From a bacterium (GTDB taxonomy: Bacteria; Chloroflexota; Anaerolineae; Caldilineales; Caldilineaceae): a DNA stretch of 64,000 nt. The first letter of the stretch is position 1. The number at the start of each line of letters is the position of its first letter. The stretch lies in the NCBI GenBank assembly GCA_016124945.1, contig WGMT01000002.1, positions 23,868-87,867 on the forward strand. The letters run 5' to 3'. This document shows positions 55,893 through 63,819 of the stretch, one piece after another. A model generated the notes under the pieces. It did no database searches. It saw only the letters and a list, made by a program, of their open reading frames with translations, and was not told the DNA's origin. The translations under genes were made by a program, and so were the position numbers.

Positions 55893-56117
55893 CTACGGTT
55901 GGTGATTCGAGAGGGAAGGATGCGTTTCTTCCCAGGGTAAAGTCTCCATCATCGTTTCCATCGCGGGCAGATAGGCCGAAGTGAGGAAAGCCAAAAGTTC
56001 CTCAACGGTGTTAAAGTGATATTGGGGCGCATCGGGCAGAACACCAATCAGTGTCACGCGCCAGCCATCGCTTTGAGGAAGTCGCCAAAAGCGCAACAGG
56101 TACGAGTCTTGTGACAT
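55893..56117 (-). CDS. Small conserved-looking protein, 74 residues, function unknown
   Basis: It starts with a strong ribosome site (GGGGAGGAT about 9 nt upstream), which supports it as real. The sequence predicts strand-strand-helix: YLLRFWRLP, then WRVTLIGVLPD, then FNTVEELLAFLTSAY, and a polar Met/Glu-rich tail. From memory, short Chloroflexota proteins with a YLLR-W, WR-x-L and F-x-x-(L/V)-x2-L-x-AFL layout occur often, but I cannot name a family or function. It is divergent from BTAD regulator 2 with 236 bp between start codons, which suggests joint control or a partner role. It has no signal peptide or membrane segment, so it is probably cytoplasmic. Confidence 0.7.
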   Translation of the reverse strand: MSQDSYLLRFWRLPQSDGWRVTLIGVLPDAPQYHFNTVEELLAFLTSAYLPAMETMMETLPWEETHPSLSNHQP

Positions 56118-56165
56118 GATTTCGATCCTCCCCTCAATATGGTGTACTTTAGATTTGGGTAGTAA

Positions 56166-56179
56166 CCTTTCCGGAAAGG
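56166..56179. promoter_or_regulatory. Perfect 14-bp palindrome in divergent control region
   Basis: CCTTTCCGGAAAGG lies 49 nt upstream of the 74-residue gene start and 175 nt upstream of BTAD regulator 2. It is a candidate operator for a dimeric regulator. Confidence 0.4.
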
Positions 56180-56249
56180 GCCACGGCAGACATGTGGTAC
56201 TGTTTCATCTCGTTGCTCCCTTCCCGGAGGGTTTACTCCCCTAGTATCC

Positions 56250-56279
56250 TTGGAATTTACTTGTTTCCAATGGCATAAT
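56250..56279 (+). promoter_or_regulatory. Candidate promoter and overlapping inverted repeat of BTAD regulator 2
   Basis: TTGGAA (56250-56255) and CATAAT (56274-56279) are spaced by 18 nt and fit a sigma-70-type promoter. The -35 hexamer is also the left arm of TTGGAA-N9-TTCCAA (56250-56270), so a protein bound there would compete with polymerase. Confidence 0.4.
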
Positions 56280-56353
56280 CACTCTATACAGCCAACGTTA
56301 TTTCAGCGTTATTTGCTGTTGTTGCCGCTGTTCGCTGTCAAACTACCCCACCT

Positions 56354-59300
56354 ATGACCACTACGATCAACCTGAATGTCCTCGGCCCACTTCTGATTGA
56401 AAATGAACACCATCAGCCCATCGGAATTGGACAACGCAAACACCAGGCCTTGCTGGCCTATCTGGCTGTAGAGCATCAGCGCGCCCACAGCCGCGAAAGC
56501 CTGCTCGGCCTTCTTTGGCCCGATTCATCCCCCGAGAAGGCGCGCCTCAGCCTGCGTGTGACATTGGCGGCTTTGAAGAAAAAGCTAGAAGCAGAGGGCG
56601 GCGCGCCACGTCTGCATGCCACGTCGCTAGAGATCCAATTTGTCCGCAACGATTGCCGGCTGGATGTGCTGGAATTCGCGCAGGCGCTGCGCAGTGGGGA
56701 CCGGCACGATCATAGACGCGACGAACTCTGCGATCTCTGCCGCCCTGAACTTGCCCGCGCCGTCGCGCTCTACCGGGGACCCTTCCTCGACGGCCTTTTC
56801 CTCGATCAGTGCCAGCTTTTCGACGAGTGGCTTTTCCTGTATCGTGAGCGCTTGCATGTGCAGGTCACCGACGCCTTGACCCAGTTGACGCTGGATCACC
56901 TGCGCCGCGGAGATTGGAATCAGGCGTTGGTCTACGCGCGGCGGCAGTTGGAACTCGATCCGCTGCGCGAACCGGCGCACCAACAGATCATGCAGATCCA
57001 TCTCAACCAGGGTCAGCGCAGTGACGCCATCCGCCAGTTTGAACTCTGCCGCACCGTTCTCCACGCCGAACTTGGCATCGAGCCTTCTGCCGAGACGTTT
57101 GAACTCTACCGGCGCGCTGTCTCCACCGAGCATCTGCCTCCTGTCGCCGTGTCGGTTGCCACCCCCGAAGCACAGGCATCATCCCGTCTGCCCAACTTCT
57201 TCACTCCATTCATCGGCCGCCAAGACGAACTCGCCCTGCTGCACGAACGTCTGGCCGACAAGCATTGCCGCCTGATCACCCTGGTGGGCGCAGGCGGCAT
57301 GGGCAAGACACGTCTCTCCGTCGAAGCGGCGCAGCACCAGAGTGAACATTTTGCAGACGGCGTCTACTTTGTCCCCTTTGCTGGGGTGCAGAACCTCGAA
57401 GCGGTGATCGACACGCTGGCTGCCGCCTTGGGTGTCACCTTTGTCGGCGGCGAACGCACCGCGCAGCAGCAACTCTTCGATTGGCTACGTCCGCGCCAGG
57501 CGCTGCTCGTGCTCGACAACCTGGAGCATCTGCTGGCGGCTGCGCCGCTGCTGGTGGAAATGTTGCACGCCGCGCCAAAGGTGAAGATTCTGGTTACTAG
57601 CCGCGAGCCGTTAGGCGTGCAGGCCGAAGACCAGATCGCTGTGACGGGACTGGACGTGCCCAGCGCAGACGACATCGAAAGCGCCGGGCAGTATACCGCG
57701 GTGCGCCTCTTTGTCGATCGCGCCTACCGGCTGAACAAGCGCTTTCGCCTTAGCACCGAGAACGTGGCAGACGTGGTGCGCATCTGCCGTCTGGTCGAAG
57801 GACGCCCCCTTGGGCTGGAACTGGCCGCGGTACACACGGTGAGGCAATCCTGCCATGCCATTGCAGACGCCATCGTCGCCGATCTCGGCTTCCTGGCCGT
57901 GGATCTGCCTGATCTGCCGCCGCGCCAGCGCAGCCTGCGCGCCGTCTTCGAGCAGAGCTGGCAGACCTTAACGCCTGCCGAACAGAGCGCCTTTGCCCGC
58001 CTTTCCATCTTTCGCAATCCCTTCGGCCTGGACGCAGCGATTGCGGTGGCGGGGGCGTCACTGCCAATCCTGACGCGGTTGAGCAACACACACCTGATCG
58101 AGTTTCATGATGAGGATTCCAAAGAAGGTGACCGCTTTCGCATCCACGAGTTGCTGCGTCAATTTGCCGCGGCCAAGTTGGCCGAGATGCTGCCCAATCA
58201 CTATGCATTGGAACGGCGTCACGCCGAATACTTTCTGATCTGGCTGAGCCGTCAGGATCAGATCCGCAACGGCATTCAGCCGCGGCGCTGTGCTGAGACG
58301 ATTCAATCCGTCCTCGACGACGTGCGCGCCGCCTGGCAGTGGGCGTCCTCGACGGGCGCGCTGGATCTGCCGGCGCGGGCGTTGCCGGTGCTTGCCAGTT
58401 TCTACACTTTGCGCGGCATGCATGCCGAATTGGATCGCATGTGCCGGATGACGCTGACCCAAACTCACGAGAATGAAGTCGCTTTGCGCGCCCAATTGTT
58501 GATTTATCTAGGGTCCGCGTTGGAGAAGCAGGGAAAAGTGGAGGAAGCACATCGCACACTCAACCAGGGCATTGAATTGGCTGCACAAAGCGAATCGTTC
58601 GAAGCGCTTGGCTTCGGGTATCTCTCGCTGGCTCGCCTCACTGTAAACACCGGAACGATTGCCGATGCACTCTCCTGGGTGCAACGAGGACTGGATGCCT
58701 TGCCCGTCGATAACTTCCCCTTGATCCGCACCGATCTGCTCCTCTTCCAGGGGACGTATGAGTCTACGCTGGGCAACCTCGACCGTGACAAAGCGGTTAG
58801 GGCCTTTGCCGAGGCACGTACGATCCTGGCGCAGACGGGCAATCAGGTGCAAGAACAGCGACTGCTCTATTACGAAGCGCTTGAAGCAATTTACAACAAC
58901 TATCCTGTGGCTCGTTTTTACCTTGAGCAGGCATTGTCGCTCAGTGCCGTTACTGGTGACCGCATGCTGGAGACGCGCATCAACCAGGGGCTGGGATTTG
59001 TACACGAGCGATTGGGCGACTACGAGAAGGCCGTTCACTTTCATCTGCGTGGGCTTTCGCTCTCCACCGCCGACCAGGACAGCATGCAACAGACCTTTGG
59101 GCTGCACAATCTCTGTCTTTGCTACGACCAGATGGGTCAATACACAGAGGCTTTCCGTTGCGGCCGACAGGGGCTGGCCATCGCCGAGCGCGATCGATTG
59201 ACAATGGCCATTGGGTATATGAATCTTCACCTGGGGCATGTCATGGCCAAAATGTCGCTCTTGCACGAGGCAAGTCACACATTACAGACTGCCCAAGCGA

Positions 59301-59677
59301 CATTTGTTGCCTCAAATGATCTAAACCTGAAACTGGAGGCAGAAGCCTACCTGGCGCACGTCGAACATCGCCTTGATCGTCTGCCGGCGGCGTTGGCGTA
59401 TGTGGAACAGGTGCTCGATCAACTGGAACCGCGTGTCCTCATCGGTATGGACGCACCTGAGCGCGTCTATCTCTACTGCTACCAGGTTCTCTCCGCCGCA
59501 AAAGACAGCTGCGCCCAGGCGATCCTGGACGCAGCTTACCTCTATATTCAATCCCGCGCTGCCCTTCTCGAACCGGCGGAGCGCGAACGCTTCCTCGGTG
59601 CTGTGCCCGCCAATCGGGAGATCGTGGCGGCATGGAAGGCACAGTTCGCCCCAAGAATGAACTACACCCAGCCCTAA
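56354..59677 (+). CDS. BTAD/SARP-family transcriptional regulator 2 with NB-ARC-like ATPase and TPR repeats
   Basis: 1107 residues with the same layout as the regulator at 28940: winged-helix DNA-binding domain 1-85 (LLAYLAVEH, then LLGLLWPDS), BTAD about 100-255, P-loop VGAGGMGKT at 311-319 opening a STAND ATPase (LLVLDNLEHL as probable Walker B), a helical domain, and C-terminal TPR-like repeats (about 650-1080). The BTAD contains H118-x-H120-x5-C126-x2-C129, the same spacing as in regulator 1, a possible metal site. Family members act as ligand- and ATP-gated transcription activators. The divergent 74-residue gene is a candidate target or partner. The start ATG at 56354 lacks a strong Shine-Dalgarno sequence (ACTACCCCACCT upstream) but gives the expected N-terminal strand NLNVLGPL, and no better start is seen. 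Confidence 0.88.
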   Translation: MTTTINLNVLGPLLIENEHHQPIGIGQRKHQALLAYLAVEHQRAHSRESLLGLLWPDSSPEKARLSLRVTLAALKKKLEAEGGAPRLHATSLEIQFVRNDCRLDVLEFAQALRSGDRHDHRRDELCDLCRPELARAVALYRGPFLDGLFLDQCQLFDEWLFLYRERLHVQVTDALTQLTLDHLRRGDWNQALVYARRQLELDPLREPAHQQIMQIHLNQGQRSDAIRQFELCRTVLHAELGIEPSAETFELYRRAVSTEHLPPVAVSVATPEAQASSRLPNFFTPFIGRQDELALLHERLADKHCRLITLVGAGGMGKTRLSVEAAQHQSEHFADGVYFVPFAGVQNLEAVIDTLAAALGVTFVGGERTAQQQLFDWLRPRQALLVLDNLEHLLAAAPLLVEMLHAAPKVKILVTSREPLGVQAEDQIAVTGLDVPSADDIESAGQYTAVRLFVDRAYRLNKRFRLSTENVADVVRICRLVEGRPLGLELAAVHTVRQSCHAIADAIVADLGFLAVDLPDLPPRQRSLRAVFEQSWQTLTPAEQSAFARLSIFRNPFGLDAAIAVAGASLPILTRLSNTHLIEFHDEDSKEGDRFRIHELLRQFAAAKLAEMLPNHYALERRHAEYFLIWLSRQDQIRNGIQPRRCAETIQSVLDDVRAAWQWASSTGALDLPARALPVLASFYTLRGMHAELDRMCRMTLTQTHENEVALRAQLLIYLGSALEKQGKVEEAHRTLNQGIELAAQSESFEALGFGYLSLARLTVNTGTIADALSWVQRGLDALPVDNFPLIRTDLLLFQGTYESTLGNLDRDKAVRAFAEARTILAQTGNQVQEQRLLYYEALEAIYNNYPVARFYLEQALSLSAVTGDRMLETRINQGLGFVHERLGDYEKAVHFHLRGLSLSTADQDSMQQTFGLHNLCLCYDQMGQYTEAFRCGRQGLAIAERDRLTMAIGYMNLHLGHVMAKMSLLHEASHTLQTAQATFVASNDLNLKLEAEAYLAHVEHRLDRLPAALAYVEQVLDQLEPRVLIGMDAPERVYLYCYQVLSAAKDSCAQAILDAAYLYIQSRAALLEPAERERFLGAVPANREIVAAWKAQFAPRMNYTQP

Positions 59678-60047
59678 GAACGCATTTGACAACGAAAGCC
59701 TACTGCACTATGCTTTGCCGTGGCTGAAACTCGTGAGATCTCTTGTGCGATTATCAGCCCAAATACCCTCCCTTTCTCGACCCAAGTATCAATTTCATAA
59801 GTTCATACTGTTCTGATGGATTCGATTCCGTTTGCGCGTTCTTGGCGCTCGCCACTTTTCTGTGGTCGCGCAATGGCCTTTGCTGCGCGTTGGAAACTGT
59901 TCTTTGCTTCTCTGGCACTTATCCTGGTTAACCTTTCTGGTTAACGTCGGCAGATTCGGTCACTGTTTCACTGTGCAAGTTAGAAAGTCACAAGTCAGAA
60001 AGTCACAAGTCAGAAAGTCACAAATTAGTCAGAAAGGGGAGAATCAG
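59678..60047. other. Intergenic region and leader of the ABC transporter operon
   Basis: About 370 bp hold no supported gene. The frame of the lipoprotein is open back to 59832, but the sequence before 60048 is not protein-like. The region holds a CTGGTTAAC direct repeat (59924-59932 and 59937-59945), the tandem repeat at 59982-60026 and the strong ribosome site AGGGGAG before 60048. No clear terminator for the upstream regulator was found. Confidence 0.6.
59982..60026 (+). repeat. Three 15-nt direct repeats in the operon leader
   Basis: Units AGAAAGTCACAAGTC, an identical second, and a third diverging in its last three bases lie 22-66 nt before the lipoprotein start. They could be binding sites for a regulator or RNA-level elements, or simple slippage. 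Confidence 0.75.
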
Positions 60048-61739
60048 ATGAGACGTTTGCACCTGGCATTTCTGTTGTTAATGGTGGTGGCGCTTACGTT
60101 AGCGGCCTGCACCACACCAACTCCTGTGTTGCCCGACGTGTCGTCGGCTGGGCAGGTGATCGAGAGAGACGAGGTACTCGTTGCCACACCGCCGGCTGCC
60201 GGCGAAATGATGCGAGCACCCGAGGCCGAGCCAAAGCGCGGCGGTGTTTTAAAGACAGCATGGACCATCAGCCCCACGCAGTGGGACTTTCACCAGGGTG
60301 GTGTCTGTACCGGTTGTGTCATGGTCTACGATGGTCTAATTATGTGGAATGTGGCCGACGGCTACCGGACGATTGTTCCTGCCCTGGCCACAGATTGGTC
60401 TGTCTCTGAAGACGGCCTCGTCTATACCTTCAATCTGCGCGAAGACGTTTCCTTCCATGATGGCACGCCTTTTGACGCCGCAGACGTGGTTGCCACCTTC
60501 GATCGCATCATCAACCCGCCGGACAATGTTGTGATCAGCGGCGTGCGCGAAGACCTGAACATGGTCGCCTCAGTCGCCGCCGTCGATGACATGACAGTCT
60601 CCTTCACCCTAAACCAAGCGACACCCTATTTCCTCGAAGCATTGGCAGGCGACAACAAAATCGTCTACTCCAGCGAGGCTTTGGCCGAAAACAACAACGA
60701 CTTGCGCAGCGTGATGATGGCCCCCGGCACCGGCCCCTTCAAGTTCAGCGAGTTTGTTCCCGGCGAAAAAATCGGCCTGGTGGCCAACGAAGATTACTGG
60801 AACCCCGAACTGCCCTACATTGACAGCATCGAACTGCTCAATGTGGGCGCCTGGGTGGATCGTGGCACGGCAGTGCTCACCGGCCAGGCCGATCTGTCGT
60901 GGAACGTCTCGGCGGACACCTGGCAGGAAGGCGCCACCCGTGAAGAATTGGGAACGGCATTGGCTCCCTGTCTGAACTCCCACATGATTGCCATCAACAA
61001 CACCGTGCCGCCCCTGGACGATCCACGCGTCCGGCGCGCCATTCATCTGGCCGTCGACCGTCAGGCCATCATTGATGCCTTTACGCCCGTGTGGGAACCG
61101 GCCTTTGTGACCCGATGGCTGCCACGCGCCACCTCCTACGCAACGCCTGTTGACGAACTGCTCACCATGCCCGGCTACCGCCCCGACAAAACCGCCGACA
61201 TTGAAGAGGCGCGGCGTCTGTTGGCCGAGGCCGGCTATCCCGACGGTTTCGAAACCACCTTCACGGCGTGGACTCTGGCCGCCTCGTCCGAAGTTGCCGT
61301 GCCTGCCTTTGCGGAACAATTGCGCACAAGCCTGGGCATCACCGGTGAAATCAAAGTGGTGGACCGTGCGTTGACGCCCGAAATCTTGCAGACCGGTGAC
61401 TACGCCCTGTTCAAGTCGGACACCTACGCCTCGCCGGTGCTGGATCCTTATCCGCTGTGGGCGCAATATCTCCACTCAGAAGGATCACAGAACTGGTCGC
61501 TCTATAACAATCCTGAGTTCGACGCGCTGCTTGATGAACTAGAGCAGACGACAGCGGTTGAAGATCGCCGTGAGCTGGTGAACCAGGGGCTGGACATGCT
61601 CGACGAAAACCCGCCCTTCTTCCTGATCGGCTTCTGCGCCCACTCACCCATGTGGCACGACTATGTCAAGGGGCTTTCCATCGAGCAGCGCCTCTGGTCG
61701 AAATGGGATCGCTTCGAAACAGTCTGGCTGGATCGTTAA
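60048..61739 (+). CDS. ABC transporter substrate-binding lipoprotein, family 5 (peptide/nickel type)
   Basis: 563 residues. A lipoprotein signal peptide ends at the lipobox LTLAAC with Cys21 as the lipid-anchored residue, so the mature protein sits on the outer face of the membrane. A Thr/Pro/Glu-rich linker precedes the SBP_bac_5 fold: KRGGVLKTAW near 65, the family signature region (LATDWSVSEDGLVYTFNLRE, then VSFHDGTPFDAADVVATF), and the second lobe (DDPRVRRAIHLAVDRQAIID). In this family the domain captures oligopeptides, dipeptides, nickel or sugars; the ligand cannot be told from sequence alone. The start at 60048 is fixed by AGGGGAG 8 nt upstream and by the signal peptide. Two permease genes follow on the same strand after a 106-bp gap with a hairpin, so they form one transport operon. 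Confidence 0.9.
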   Translation: MRRLHLAFLLLMVVALTLAACTTPTPVLPDVSSAGQVIERDEVLVATPPAAGEMMRAPEAEPKRGGVLKTAWTISPTQWDFHQGGVCTGCVMVYDGLIMWNVADGYRTIVPALATDWSVSEDGLVYTFNLREDVSFHDGTPFDAADVVATFDRIINPPDNVVISGVREDLNMVASVAAVDDMTVSFTLNQATPYFLEALAGDNKIVYSSEALAENNNDLRSVMMAPGTGPFKFSEFVPGEKIGLVANEDYWNPELPYIDSIELLNVGAWVDRGTAVLTGQADLSWNVSADTWQEGATREELGTALAPCLNSHMIAINNTVPPLDDPRVRRAIHLAVDRQAIIDAFTPVWEPAFVTRWLPRATSYATPVDELLTMPGYRPDKTADIEEARRLLAEAGYPDGFETTFTAWTLAASSEVAVPAFAEQLRTSLGITGEIKVVDRALTPEILQTGDYALFKSDTYASPVLDPYPLWAQYLHSEGSQNWSLYNNPEFDALLDELEQTTAVEDRRELVNQGLDMLDENPPFFLIGFCAHSPMWHDYVKGLSIEQRLWSKWDRFETVWLDR

Positions 61740-61758
61740 AGAGTTTTCTCGCTAAATA

Positions 61759-61832
61759 CGCGAGATGGGTTGCGACCGCTTGCATTCACAATGCTCGTCC
61801 TGTCAAGTTCGGCGGTCGTAACCCATCTCGCG
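61759..61832. repeat. Stem-loop between binding-protein and permease genes
   Basis: A 21-bp stem (61759-61779 with 61812-61832, one G-U-type mismatch) has a 32-nt loop and no T-run. Stem-loops here commonly protect the binding-protein mRNA and lower permease expression. It could equally be a dispersed palindromic element. Confidence 0.8.
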
Positions 61833-61845
61833 AACTGGAGCAACG

Positions 61846-62805
61846 ATGTACAAGTATCTGATTCGACGACTTATGCTGGCGTTCGTCACCATCTTTGGCG
61901 TCACCGTGGTGATCTTTGTGGCAATGCGGGTGTTGCCGGGGGATCCCCTGGCCATGCTCTTTAGCGAAGCTACCGGGATCTATGTGCTGAGCGAAGAAGA
62001 ACTGGCCGCCACCCGCGCCAGCCTGGGCCTGGATGATCCCCTCTATCTGCAATACCTCAATTGGATCGCCGACGTTCTACGCGGGGACCTGGGCTACTCC
62101 TTCTGGGTGGAAGTGCCGATTATGGACACCATCGTCCGGCGTGGGCCTATCACGGCGCAGATAGCCGTTTTCGCCATTGTGCTAGCCTGGTTGATCGGTG
62201 TGCCTGCAGGCGTCATCAGCGCCATCTGGCGCGAATCTGCGCTGGATCATGTCCTGCGTTTCTTTGTCACCCTGTTCATGGCCGTACCCAGTTTCTGGCT
62301 GGGCCTCACCATGATCCTCTTTACCGTCCTTGTCTTCAATTGGCGACCCTCCATCACCATTCAACAGCTCTGGGAAAATCCGCGCGACAACCTGCTGATG
62401 GTGTTGGGGCCGTCCATCGCGCTGGGGACAGGGCTGTCGGCCATCATCGCACGCATGACACGGACAACCGTCCTCGATGTGCTGCGTGAAGACTATGTAC
62501 GCACCGCCCGCGCCAAAGGGCTGCCTTTGTGGACGACGGTGATGCGTCACGTGCTGAAAAATGCCATGCTGCCGGTAATCACCTTGTCTGGTCTGGCATT
62601 GGCGGGTTTGCTCGGTGGTTCAGTCGCGGTGGAAAAGGCCTTCGGCTTCCCTGGGCTGGGCAGTGCCCTGGCTCAGGCTGCGGTGGAACGCGACTGGATG
62701 ATGGTACAGAACCTAACGTTGATTTTTGCCGTGACATTTGTGTTCATCAATCTGGCTATCGATATTCTTTACGCCTGGATCGACCCTCGCATCCGCTACG
62801 AATAG
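61846..62805 (+). CDS. ABC transporter permease, DppB/OppB type
   Basis: 319 residues, the usual size for the family. The N-terminal helix begins MYKYLIRRLMLAFVTIFGVT and is followed by RVLPGDP, typical of DppB-like permeases. About six membrane helices are expected. The EAA loop that contacts the ATPase is visible as DYVRTARAKGL, then RHVLKNAMLPVI (about 215-245). It forms the membrane channel with the permease encoded next, receiving substrate from the lipoprotein upstream. GGAG lies about 5 nt before the start. It ends 49 nt before the next permease, and that gap carries a short duplicated GAATAGCCTGTG/GAACAGCCTGTG. Confidence 0.92.
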   Translation: MYKYLIRRLMLAFVTIFGVTVVIFVAMRVLPGDPLAMLFSEATGIYVLSEEELAATRASLGLDDPLYLQYLNWIADVLRGDLGYSFWVEVPIMDTIVRRGPITAQIAVFAIVLAWLIGVPAGVISAIWRESALDHVLRFFVTLFMAVPSFWLGLTMILFTVLVFNWRPSITIQQLWENPRDNLLMVLGPSIALGTGLSAIIARMTRTTVLDVLREDYVRTARAKGLPLWTTVMRHVLKNAMLPVITLSGLALAGLLGGSVAVEKAFGFPGLGSALAQAAVERDWMMVQNLTLIFAVTFVFINLAIDILYAWIDPRIRYE

Positions 62806-62854
62806 AATAGCCTGTGAATAGAACAGCCTGTGTAGATTCAGAATGGAGTGTTGG

Positions 62855-63769
62855 ATGAGCAGATCGTCAGCGGCCATGCTAAGTCCACTGCGCCGCAAGG
62901 AAACTGTGGCCGGCGAACGTACCTTTTTTTCTGAAATTAAGCGCTTTGTCCGCACCTCGCGCCTGGGCGCGTTCTTTTCTTTGATGCTGATTGGCATTGT
63001 CTTTGTTGCGATTTTCGCGGATCAGATCGCCCCCTACGATCCATTGATGGCAGATTTCACCGCATTGCGCTCGCCGCCTTCGCCCACACATTGGCTCGGC
63101 ACCGACAATCTGGGCAGAGACGTCCTCAGCCGCTTGATCCACGGCACCCGAATCTCACTATTCGTGGCGTTGGTTTCCACTGTTATCGGCAAGTTGATCG
63201 GGCTGACCTGGGGTGTGCTGACCGGTTATCTGGGCGGCTCATTTGACCTGATTAGCCAGCGGCTTGTTGACGTGCTATTGGCCTTCCCGGGGATCATCCT
63301 GGCCATGCTGCTGTTGGCGGCGCTTGGTGGCGGCCTGTCGACGGTGATCACCGCGATTACCGTCTTGAGCATCGCCGGGACAGTGCGTGTGATCCGATCT
63401 GTGGTGTTGTCGGTGAAGGAGCAGCCCTACGTCGATGCCGCCCGCGCCATTGGTGTCTCTGACTTTGGGATCATGTTGCGGCACGTCACGCCGCAGACGA
63501 TTGCCCCGTTGCTGGTCCTTTTCAGCGCTTCTCTGGGCAGCGCCATCTTTGCCGAGGCGGCGTTGAGTTTCTTGGGGTTAGGCATTCCTCAGCCTCAACC
63601 CAGCCTTGGCAACATGCTGGGTGGGGTGCTGGCCAATCAATTCCGCCCGCAATGGTGGTTGGTCCTCTTCCCAGGGATGGGGATCACGTTGACAATCCTC
63701 TGTTTTAACCTCGTCGGTGACGCCTTGCGCGACTTCCTCGACCCAAAATTGCGTGGGCGCATCAACTAA
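62855..63769 (+). CDS. ABC transporter permease, DppC/OppC type
   Basis: 304 residues. The N-terminal cytoplasmic segment is followed by a first membrane helix (LGAFFSLMLIGIVFVAIFAD), then the HWLGTDNLGRDVLSRLIHGTR region that is characteristic of DppC-like permeases, and an EAA loop (YVDAARAIGVS, then RHVTPQTIAPLLV). It is the second half of the transmembrane channel. The start at 62855 is preferred because GGAG lies 6 nt upstream; an ATG at 62843 would add four residues. A terminator hairpin follows directly, and no DppD/DppF-type ATPase gene appears in the window, so the energising subunits must be encoded elsewhere. Confidence 0.92.
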   Translation: MSRSSAAMLSPLRRKETVAGERTFFSEIKRFVRTSRLGAFFSLMLIGIVFVAIFADQIAPYDPLMADFTALRSPPSPTHWLGTDNLGRDVLSRLIHGTRISLFVALVSTVIGKLIGLTWGVLTGYLGGSFDLISQRLVDVLLAFPGIILAMLLLAALGGGLSTVITAITVLSIAGTVRVIRSVVLSVKEQPYVDAARAIGVSDFGIMLRHVTPQTIAPLLVLFSASLGSAIFAEAALSFLGLGIPQPQPSLGNMLGGVLANQFRPQWWLVLFPGMGITLTILCFNLVGDALRDFLDPKLRGRIN

Positions 63770-63776
63770 AACGCAA

Positions 63777-63807
63777 ACCTGCCAGGTTTTCTGAAAACCT
63801 GGCAGGT
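63777..63807. terminator. Bidirectional terminator between permease and partial giant gene
   Basis: A perfect 14-bp stem (ACCTGCCAGGTTTT and complement) has a 3-nt loop, 8 nt past the permease stop and 13 nt past the stop of the convergent gene, with CTGTTT on its right flank. It shares the GGTTTTCTGAAAACC core with the terminator at 36656-36698. Confidence 0.82.
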
Positions 63808-63819
63808 CTGTTTCCATCA

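Noticed and set aside
28940..59677. The two large P-loop proteins considered as STAND-type antiphage defence genes
   Set aside because: Both begin with a winged-helix DNA-binding domain and a BTAD, the signature of transcription regulators, and lack an N-terminal effector domain.
59832..60047. N-terminal extension of the lipoprotein frame to 59832
   Set aside because: The extension would bury the lipoprotein signal peptide and translate the 15-nt repeats as VRKSQ units; the strong ribosome site before 60048 fixes the start.
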